Below, piece by piece: positions 57,380-64,000 of a stretch of DNA of 64,000 bases (the first letter of the stretch is position 1; each line of letters opens with the position of its first letter). The translations under genes and the position numbers were made by a program. This DNA is from Shewanella sairae (GTDB lineage Bacteria; Pseudomonadota; Gammaproteobacteria; Enterobacterales; Shewanellaceae), in NCBI RefSeq assembly GCF_023283535.1, contig NZ_JAKILT010000017.1, positions 1 to 64,000 of the forward strand, read 5' to 3'. Under the pieces are notes generated by a model. The model did no database searches and was not told the DNA's origin. It saw only the letters and a program-made list of their open reading frames with translations.

Positions 57380-57766
57380 TTAACTATCGATGGTGCTCGC
57401 TAGATACTGCTGATAAGTATCTTCGCCCCAAGCGATAAGTTTCCCTTGTTTAAATAACAGTGGGGTGCATTCTTCTTTGGTCGTTTCACCATCCGATTCT
57501 TTATGGTGAGTACGATAAAATAATACCTGTAGATTGCTCTCTTGAGAGACTTTTGCTTCACTAAAGTCGGCTTTGCCTAACAGAGATTTGATCTCTTCGA
57601 TACTTTGCCCTAAGGCGACTTCAGACAGTTGAGCTTGATTATAAGCTTGCCTATCTTCCCAATCCATTTCGTCTGGGCTTGGATCATATGTTGCCATGAT
57701 GACTGCCACAAATGCGACATAAGTGACAAAGATACTAATGATGATGACGGGGAGTTTAGATTTCAT
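57380..57766 (-). CDS. DUF3192 family membrane-anchored protein
   Basis: A 128-residue protein with an N-terminal uncleaved or signal helix (about 4-25) followed by YDPSPDEMDWEDRQAYNQ and a globular part with VALGQSIEEIKSLLGKADFSE (about 49-69), the small SmpA/OmlA-like fold of DUF3192. No lipobox cysteine is present. Function unknown; a periplasmic envelope role is likely. ATG 57766 was chosen over 57790 because AAGGAAG lies 10 nt before it. Confidence 0.7.
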   Translation of the reverse strand: MKSKLPVIIISIFVTYVAFVAVIMATYDPSPDEMDWEDRQAYNQAQLSEVALGQSIEEIKSLLGKADFSEAKVSQESNLQVLFYRTHHKESDGETTKEECTPLLFKQGKLIAWGEDTYQQYLASTIDS

Positions 57767-57871
57767 CGCGATAGCGCTTCCTTCTCGCATTTTCTTTAAT
57801 AAGCTAAAGATACTACCTCAATGCGTGAGGGTAAACGCTATAAATGCAACTTTATGTTAACAGGTGTAGTG

Positions 57872-58642
57872 CTAGCTTGGCTGTGAGGCGGCTAATCTAA
57901 ACTGTTTTAAATTGACGTTTAAAGGTATATCTAGTTGTAGTTGCACTAGTTTATAGCTTAGGCGAGCCATAGGTTTGCCGGCTTCAAGTTTTTTGGCTTG
58001 CTTCGAGCCGACCTTGTCGATGGAATTATAAATATTAGCGAGTGAACGGAAAATTTTCAGTAACTCCACTGCTGACTTAGGACCAATTCCGGGTACTCCG
58101 GGGATTTTGTTACCGCTATCGCCTGCAAGAGCAAGGTAATCGATCAGTTGAGTTTGCTCTATGCCTAGCTTTGCTTCCATCTCTTTAATGGTTAAATAGG
58201 CTTGATTAAAGTGATCCCATTGCTTGATATTGGGGTGGTTGAGTTGGCTGAAGCCTTTATCTGTCGACACAATAATTGCTTCACCGTTAATTTGGACGAG
58301 TTTCGTCGCTAAGGTGGCGATAACGTCATCGGCTTCAGACTCTGCTTCAATCGAGTTAATCTTATGTTCTGCAAGATAGGCTTTTAGATCGCTCAGGGTA
58401 TTAGCCAATGCTTCAGGCATGGGTTTACGACCCTTTTTATAATCTTCGTATAATTTCTTTCGCCAAGAAACGGCGTCACCATCCCATACAATGGCAACAT
58501 GAGTTGGTTGATGGAATTTGAGTAGTTTACGGCATGCACCGTTTACTCGCTCTTTAAGGCCTGATACATCAGATTCGTTAGGCTGTGCGGCGTGAATCCG
58601 CCGCACTAAGTTCATGCCATCTATTATAAGAAATTTATTCAT
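57872..58642 (-). CDS. xni: Flap endonuclease Xni (exonuclease IX)
   Basis: A 256-residue 5'-3' exonuclease-family protein with the IDGMNLVRR start, AEADDVIATLA-like acidic block (SEADDVIAT, about 102-110), STDKGFSQL and the helix-hairpin-helix GDSGNKIPGVPGIGPKSA (about 174-191). It removes 5' flaps in DNA repair and is a short relative of the Pol I exonuclease domain. It follows ppnN by 22 bp and is likely cotranscribed. Confidence 0.93.
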   Translation of the reverse strand: MNKFLIIDGMNLVRRIHAAQPNESDVSGLKERVNGACRKLLKFHQPTHVAIVWDGDAVSWRKKLYEDYKKGRKPMPEALANTLSDLKAYLAEHKINSIEAESEADDVIATLATKLVQINGEAIIVSTDKGFSQLNHPNIKQWDHFNQAYLTIKEMEAKLGIEQTQLIDYLALAGDSGNKIPGVPGIGPKSAVELLKIFRSLANIYNSIDKVGSKQAKKLEAGKPMARLSYKLVQLQLDIPLNVNLKQFRLAASQPS

Positions 58643-58664
58643 TTAATCGCTTTGTTGTATACGT

Positions 58665-60017
58665 TTACTTTATCACTTTGTAGCAAGGAATATAGGCACT
58701 TCCTGGTAGCTTCATACGTTGCTGCTCGACAAAAGCGGCTAATAGGTCGTCCATCAATTCCATTAGTTTTGGATCACCTTTTAACTCAAATGGACCATTT
58801 GCTTCAATGGCTTTAATGGTATCCATTTTGACATTACCGGCTACAATGCCGGAAAACGCTTTACGAAGGTTCGCAGCAAGTTCAGCTTTATTGGCTTGAA
58901 AATGCAGATCTAGGTTGCTCATGACTTCGTGTGTTGGTTCAAACGGCAATTGGAACTCAGGCTCAATTTTTAATGACCACTGGTATTGGTAAGAGTCGCC
59001 ATTATCTTTACGGAACCTTTTTATCTCTTCCATTGCTTGCTTTTGAATTCGGGCAACTTTAGCAGGATCATCAATAACAATTTGATATTTACTTTGGGCT
59101 TCCTCACCTAAGGTTGCACCAATAAACTCATCAATTTTCAAGAAATAATCAGCACTTTCCTTTGGACCTGTAAGCACTAAAGGAAAGGGAATGTCTTGGT
59201 TGTCTTTATTGAGTAAGATCCCCAATAAATACAGTAATTCTTCCGCAGTACCCGCGCCACCGGGGAAGATAATGATACCATGGCCCAAGCGCACAAATGC
59301 TTCTAAGCGTTTTTCAATATCCGGTAAAATCACCAGTTCATTAACGATCTGATTCGGTGGCTCAGCAGCAATAATACTGGGCTCGGTTAACCCTATATAG
59401 CGAGCGTGGTTAATGCGCTGTTTAGCATGACCAATCGCAGCACCTTTCATTGGCCCTTCCATCGCCCCTGGGCCACAACCGGTACAAATATCGAGTTTGC
59501 GTAAGCCTAACTCATAACCGACTTCACGAGTGTATTGATACTCAATAGGATTAATACTGTGTCCACCCCAGCAAACAACAATATTAGGGTCTAACATCGG
59601 CATTGAGCGGGCATTACGTAAAATATCGAACACCACATTGGTAATATGGTTAGCGTTAGTCAGGTTGATATGCTTGAGGTTGTCATATTTGTCGTTGATA
59701 TAAACAATGTCTCTGAGCACTGAAAACAGATGTTCTTGGATCCCAGCAATGATTTCGCCGTCGACAAAAGCTTCTTGAGGTGGATTAGTAAGCTCAATTT
59801 TAATACCACGCTCTCGGCGCAGCACATTGATATTAAACTCGCTAAATTGATTGAATAAGCCTTCGGCGTTATCACTTTGCAAGCCTGACGCAAGCACGGC
59901 GAGGGAACAACTGCGGTAGAGCTGGTAAAGTTCACTTTTGGCATTTTGCTTTAGGCGATCAACTTCTAATTGAGACAATTGATCTAGACTACCCCGGGGA
60001 CTGATTTTTACTATCAT
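58665..60017 (-). CDS. ppnN: Nucleotide 5'-monophosphate nucleosidase PpnN
   Basis: A 450-residue LOG-family protein. [19 protein letters not shown] (about 148-166) and the active-site [19 protein letters not shown] (about 250-268) match YgdH/PpnN. It cleaves purine and pyrimidine 5'-monophosphates to base and ribose-5-phosphate and is activated by (p)ppGpp in E. coli. The ATG has AGGAG 6 nt upstream. It leads a two-gene unit with xni, a neighbour pair also seen in enterobacteria. Confidence 0.95.
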   Translation of the reverse strand: MIVKISPRGSLDQLSQLEVDRLKQNAKSELYQLYRSCSLAVLASGLQSDNAEGLFNQFSEFNINVLRRERGIKIELTNPPQEAFVDGEIIAGIQEHLFSVLRDIVYINDKYDNLKHINLTNANHITNVVFDILRNARSMPMLDPNIVVCWGGHSINPIEYQYTREVGYELGLRKLDICTGCGPGAMEGPMKGAAIGHAKQRINHARYIGLTEPSIIAAEPPNQIVNELVILPDIEKRLEAFVRLGHGIIIFPGGAGTAEELLYLLGILLNKDNQDIPFPLVLTGPKESADYFLKIDEFIGATLGEEAQSKYQIVIDDPAKVARIQKQAMEEIKRFRKDNGDSYQYQWSLKIEPEFQLPFEPTHEVMSNLDLHFQANKAELAANLRKAFSGIVAGNVKMDTIKAIEANGPFELKGDPKLMELMDDLLAAFVEQQRMKLPGSAYIPCYKVIK

Positions 60018-60095
60018 AGCAACTCCTTAAACAGTGATAGCTAAGCGGTCCCGCTAAGGCATGCGTGGTAACGAGTATTAACACATGGGGAAAAC

Positions 60096-61652
60096 TTAGA
60101 AGTCGATTATGACTCTATCTCTGCTTTCGTTTTTGGCTTTATATAGCGCGGCATCTGCTCGATCGAATGTTTCGTTGATGAGCTCATTATCAATAACTTG
60201 TGCAGCGCCTATAGACACTGTAACTGTAATTCTCTGATTTTTAAACTTAAACGGAATACTTTTTACTTTTTCTCTTACCCTGTTGAGCAGAGGTTGAATA
60301 TCGCTTTCGGCAATGTTGGGCAGTAACAGCACAAATTCTTCACCACCATAGCGGGCGACAAACTCTGATTCACGCAATGCATTTTTAAGCGCCATAGCAA
60401 TCACTTGTAAGGTTTTATCCCCTGTGCTGTGGCCGAAACTGTCGTTAATCGTTTTGAAGTGATCGATATCAGCAACGGCAACCCAAAGCGGTTGGCTGGT
60501 GCGCTGGTAATTACGGTATTCGATGTCCATTCGTTCTTCTAACGCGCTGCGATTAGGCAGTTGAGTCAGTGAATCGAGTAGGTTGAGTTTTTGCTGTTCG
60601 AATAAACGTTCTTTATATGACTCAGTTTCTTTACCTAGCTCTTTTAATTCTTGCCTAAGTGTTTCAACCGACTGTTTAAGTTGCGCTTGTTCTCTATTCT
60701 CGAGTAGCTCTTTGCGCCCTAGAGACTTACGTAATGAAGCTAAATGATTGGTTATTTGTGCTTTTAGCTCATCAATATCTTCAAACTCGATGACGGCATC
60801 ACCCACGTTATCGACTTCCACATTGATATCACGATTGAGTTGTTTACTGACCTGAAAACTCTTAACTGAATGGCTATAAGATTCAGTCACCACATCTTGC
60901 ACATTACTTAATGCATTATTTAGGACAAACAGGAATTCCTGCGATGCGGTTTTCTCTTTGGCAATATTGTCTAGCAGTAAGCCCAACACAACTTGGTAAG
61001 CATCGAGTAAAGTGTCTAGCTCAAAATGCTCAGTAAGGGACTTCTTAATCTGAGTGATTTGATCGCGTTGCTCTTTTTTAAACTCTATTTCAGATAGTAG
61101 CTGTGCCAGTTCATGTGCTGATTGTCTATGCCTAGGTAAAATCTCAAATTTTTCACCAAAATTAAGCTGTTCTTTTAAAATCTCATCGTAAAAGTTAGCG
61201 ACTTTTTCAACTTGAGGAATGTAGTCCCAATAAGTGTGAAAAGGCTTGGTCAGCTCTTTTTTAAAGTAGGATATTTCTAACTTGAGTTTACTTGGTAGTG
61301 ATTCAACTCGCTGGATTTGGCGGACCATATTCGACAGTGACTGACGACTATCTTCAAGCTGCAGCATCACTCTTGCATACTGTTGTTTCAGAATAACATC
61401 AGCTTCATTTAAAGCTGCTAGTGAATCTTCAACTTGGCTAAAACTAGCCAGTTTATGGCGTAACTTGGCTAACTTATTATCAAGTTCTAGGTTTTGTCCT
61501 TTACAGGCAAGACTTAGTTGACCAATAAATTGCATCAGGGTTTGCAGTTTTTCATTTTGCGCGTCGCTCATCTCTTCCATGGCTTGTCGAGCAGAGTAGA
61601 GTTTCTGCTGTAACAGGCTGACTTGAGATGTGCTAGTGGCGGCATCCTTCAT
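60096..61652 (-). CDS. Cytoplasmic diguanylate cyclase with long coiled coil
   Basis: A 518-residue protein without membrane helices. Residues 1-345 are charged and largely coiled coil, interrupted by a compact segment near 135-180. The GGDEF domain (350-518) has an intact RYGGEEF (436-440), DIDHFKTINDSFGH and ADAALYKAK, so cyclase activity is likely. The RxxD inhibitory site is absent (RESE at 427-430), which suggests that product inhibition is weak. The N-terminus probably drives dimer or polymer formation and senses an unknown cue. It lies 107 bp after the TPR/GGDEF-like gene on the same strand. Confidence 0.87.
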   Translation of the reverse strand: MKDAATSTSQVSLLQQKLYSARQAMEEMSDAQNEKLQTLMQFIGQLSLACKGQNLELDNKLAKLRHKLASFSQVEDSLAALNEADVILKQQYARVMLQLEDSRQSLSNMVRQIQRVESLPSKLKLEISYFKKELTKPFHTYWDYIPQVEKVANFYDEILKEQLNFGEKFEILPRHRQSAHELAQLLSEIEFKKEQRDQITQIKKSLTEHFELDTLLDAYQVVLGLLLDNIAKEKTASQEFLFVLNNALSNVQDVVTESYSHSVKSFQVSKQLNRDINVEVDNVGDAVIEFEDIDELKAQITNHLASLRKSLGRKELLENREQAQLKQSVETLRQELKELGKETESYKERLFEQQKLNLLDSLTQLPNRSALEERMDIEYRNYQRTSQPLWVAVADIDHFKTINDSFGHSTGDKTLQVIAMALKNALRESEFVARYGGEEFVLLLPNIAESDIQPLLNRVREKVKSIPFKFKNQRITVTVSIGAAQVIDNELINETFDRADAALYKAKNESRDRVIIDF

Positions 61653-61759
61653 GCTTAAGTTGTTCCCTATATACGATGCGAAATATTTTATTGTTGCTCT
61701 AAGGGCTTATCTTAACAGTAGATTTCAAAAAGAGAAATTAACATTATCATAAGCTTTAG

Positions 61760-63937
61760 CTAAATAGTCAGTTGGTCACTGTGTAAGTTGATATTTTGGT
61801 GACTCTTCCATTCGGGCCAAATGATATCTTCTTTATTGCCGTTAGTTTCTATCTTTACGATTCCGCGAACGATACTTTTTTCAATATTAAGATAAAGTGG
61901 CTTATTAAAGATGCCTGCAGAGGCGAAATTAAGGGTTTTCATGGTGACGTAGTAGTCTTTGTCTGCGCCTAATGTTTTAGCCGCGTATAACATCATTTGT
62001 AAGCTAGAAAAGTGCTGGTCTGCGGTCAACTTTATGGCTAAATCAGCTAACAGTGGTAAGTGTAGTATGCCCATATGTAAGCGGCTTGGGGTATCGATAT
62101 TGCTAAGGATGTCTTTAATCGTCGTTAATAGCGGAGTCGCTTCTTTGATTGAGTCAAAACTCAGTAAAAAAACACCAGGTCTAATGATGTAGGCTTGGCT
62201 ATTGAGCGCATTTTTAAGGGCAAGTAATTGCTGCTGATTTGTGTTGGCATTACGCTCATAACCTTGGGACAGGTCGTAATCAAGCTGTTCTGACAATGAC
62301 ACTAGTGCCAAGGTTTTTATTGGTGACTGCTGAGGAGTGTTGAAATTAAATTTAAAGCTCAAATAGCTAGGCAGCTGAGTCATCGGCTCTAGCAAACGCG
62401 TTTCTTGTAGGTTTCTATTGACTTGGTTTAATTTATTTTTAAGTCGCCATTGTTTGACGAGCAGTAAGGTTATTAAACATAAAAAAAATGCACAAACCAG
62501 GCTGGCTAAATGGGCAAAGTTAAGTTGCTCAGATGTGGTCAGCAGTTCATTTTCTACTTTTGTTAATTGTAGCTTTAGCTTTTGCTCTTTAACTTGAGAC
62601 TGCTGCTGAGCCAGTGCGCTTGAGTCTGGTGCTAATTGATTATCGAGGCTATTTAGTTTTTGTATGGTTAAGTAAGCTTGTTTGAAGTCGCCAAGCTGCT
62701 CTTGAGCCAAGGCCTTCATCTCTAACGCTTCAACTAATTCATTATTTAATTGTTTAGCTTCGGCAATGCTTTCTGCTTTAGTGGCAAACTCTAGTGACTC
62801 TTGCCAGCTTTTAATACTCGCGGCGACCTCCGCAATGAGGAGATCGTTATAGACCAAGTAATGTTGAGCGTTTTTTGAGGTAAATATTTCGTTAGCACGC
62901 TTAAGGTTTAGTCGCGCGTTCTCGGGATCTGCTATTTTGAAATAAATTTCACCCAAGTTATGTTGGTTTAAGGCAAGACCGATACTATTGCCTAGATTAA
63001 TTTCAATTTGTTGGGCATTTAAGTGGTAATCAATGGCTTGATACCAAAGCTCTTGATTAGCGTAGATCATCGCAATTACTGTCATTGCAGAAGATACATA
63101 ATTGTCATTGCCTAAGCGATCAAATGCCTCGGCCGCAATATTGGCTGATTTTAAGGCTTCATCCCAAGATTCTAGATCGCGATAAACGCGCGCAAGTTGG
63201 AGTTCTATATGGGCATTTTGTGATGGATTGTTGCCATCTTGAGTGTACTTTACCGCTTCTGAATAGTGCGATAATGACTTACCCAGCTGTTTTTGTTTGT
63301 AGAAATACTTACCTAATATGGACTCGGCATGAGCGAGGAGGTAATCACTTTCTAATTGCTTAGCAATTGAGGTAAGTCTTTTTAAATAGGTAAGCGCAGA
63401 ATCTGGTTCACGTATAATCATATGCATCATGCTTAGGTGCTCTTGCATGGTGTAGAGCAGCAGTAGCTCTGTATTTGACTTCGATTTTTCAATAAGCGGG
63501 ATCGCTTGTAGGTAATATTTTATTGCGCCAGCATAATCCTGTTGACTGCGGCCAAGATAGCGCCCTTTCAGCATGAGCATATAGCTATTATCGAAAGGTG
63601 TGTCACTGATATTTTCAAGAATCGTTATTAGCTTGTCTGCTTGCAGGTAGCGCGCCCCCTCCTTGTTGTAAATCTCCATTTTTAAACGAGCCGTTAGCTG
63701 TATATTACGTTTTAACTCAACTGCTGAAAGTCGATGCTTATCAGCGAACCCATAAAACTCTGCAGCTGTTTTAAAACTCGGAAGTGCAGGAAGTTCGTTA
63801 GCTAATGTTTGCGCTAAAGTTTGTGGTGATTCTCTTAATTGTATTTCTATCAAGACTTCATCAGCAGCATGGGCAGGCGCATAAAGGCTAACCATAGCAA
63901 GAAGTATTGTAGCGAGTAGGGCGGTAAAAATACGCAT
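61760..63937 (-). CDS. TPR sensor with decayed GGDEF-like C-terminus
   Basis: A 725-residue protein with signal peptide (1-24), a periplasmic region with at least seven TPR-type repeats (about 115-430), a coiled coil (about 440-472), one membrane helix (475-494) and a cytoplasmic tail. The tail is laid out like a GGDEF domain: ETRLLEPMTQLPSYLSF (about 512) recalls the LTGLPNR start, IIRPGVFLLSF (584-594) stands where RxGGDEFxxLL would be, and LQMMLYAAKTLGADKDYYV (646-664) where ADxALYxAKxxGxN would be. All catalytic residues are gone. It may pass a periplasmic signal to another c-di-GMP protein, most simply the cyclase encoded next. Confidence 0.72.
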   Translation of the reverse strand: MRIFTALLATILLAMVSLYAPAHAADEVLIEIQLRESPQTLAQTLANELPALPSFKTAAEFYGFADKHRLSAVELKRNIQLTARLKMEIYNKEGARYLQADKLITILENISDTPFDNSYMLMLKGRYLGRSQQDYAGAIKYYLQAIPLIEKSKSNTELLLLYTMQEHLSMMHMIIREPDSALTYLKRLTSIAKQLESDYLLAHAESILGKYFYKQKQLGKSLSHYSEAVKYTQDGNNPSQNAHIELQLARVYRDLESWDEALKSANIAAEAFDRLGNDNYVSSAMTVIAMIYANQELWYQAIDYHLNAQQIEINLGNSIGLALNQHNLGEIYFKIADPENARLNLKRANEIFTSKNAQHYLVYNDLLIAEVAASIKSWQESLEFATKAESIAEAKQLNNELVEALEMKALAQEQLGDFKQAYLTIQKLNSLDNQLAPDSSALAQQQSQVKEQKLKLQLTKVENELLTTSEQLNFAHLASLVCAFFLCLITLLLVKQWRLKNKLNQVNRNLQETRLLEPMTQLPSYLSFKFNFNTPQQSPIKTLALVSLSEQLDYDLSQGYERNANTNQQQLLALKNALNSQAYIIRPGVFLLSFDSIKEATPLLTTIKDILSNIDTPSRLHMGILHLPLLADLAIKLTADQHFSSLQMMLYAAKTLGADKDYYVTMKTLNFASAGIFNKPLYLNIEKSIVRGIVKIETNGNKEDIIWPEWKSHQNINLHSDQLTI

Positions 63938-64000
63938 GAAACTGCAAGTCCTTGCACTTGTAAGTTAAATTAAGTGCCTAAATTTTGTAATTCTATTAGC

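Overview
The window looks like chromosomal DNA of a marine gammaproteobacterium of the genus Shewanella. Two things show this. The encoded proteins resemble Shewanella/Vibrio families (PomAB sodium stator, an Aer-like receptor, many GGDEF/EAL proteins, UbiUVT). The block from about 31 to 53 kb (lactate permease, Dld-II, LutABC, nadK, grpE, dxs-ispA-xseB, pomAB, thiI, gcvA, rlmM, NAD-type isocitrate dehydrogenase) follows the gene order I recall for Shewanella oneidensis. Gene density is high. I see no rRNA, tRNA, CRISPR array, phage or complete insertion sequence.

0-15 kb: a two-gene membrane-lipid unit (OlsF-type bifunctional acyltransferase and an LpxH-like phosphoesterase), a YjiH-type transporter-like protein with a putative ArgR box, an Aer-like energy-taxis receptor, a DUF998 membrane protein, the oxygen-independent ubiquinone genes ubiUV and divergent ubiT, an RluA-family pseudouridine synthase with a long N-terminal extension, a DUF1287 protein, and the tRNA hydroxylation pair trhP-yfhL. 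Three U32-family proteins (UbiU, UbiV, TrhP) therefore lie within 7 kb.

15-31 kb: an HDOD protein, two c-di-GMP proteins (a GGDEF/EAL protein with a degenerate GGDEF motif, and a 1014-residue 5TM-LYT/PAS/GGDEF/EAL protein), a YbgC-like thioesterase, an RhlE-like helicase, a small lipoprotein, an abutting pair made of an MscS-family channel and a membrane protein with an NTPase-like domain whose Walker A lysine is missing, a YeiR-like GTPase, a MATE exporter and an exported TPR/TonB-C protein.

31-41 kb: lactate use. LldP imports lactate, Dld oxidises D-lactate and LutABC oxidises L-lactate. Strong CRP-like sites and a perfect 16-bp palindrome precede lldP. A terminator hairpin and a 263-bp MITE-like element separate dld from lutABC. 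nadK and grpE follow, the latter with a near-perfect sigma-32 promoter.

41-64 kb: the isoprenoid operon xseB-ispA-dxs, the pomAB stator genes, thiI, gcvA with an overlapping alpha/beta hydrolase, ygdD-like and rlmM, NAD-isocitrate dehydrogenase, an exported S9 peptidase, a second copy of the MITE-like element, a MarC-family protein, a DUF3192 protein, xni-ppnN, a cytoplasmic diguanylate cyclase, and a TPR membrane protein whose C-terminus looks like a decayed GGDEF domain.

Most of the window is ordinary core genome. The best candidates for something undescribed are the channel/NTPase-like pair at 23.5-26.8 kb, the TPR/decayed-GGDEF protein at the right end, the unassigned operator-like sites before yjiH and lldP, and the paired MITE-like elements. 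All function assignments rest on motif recognition by eye; no database search was run.
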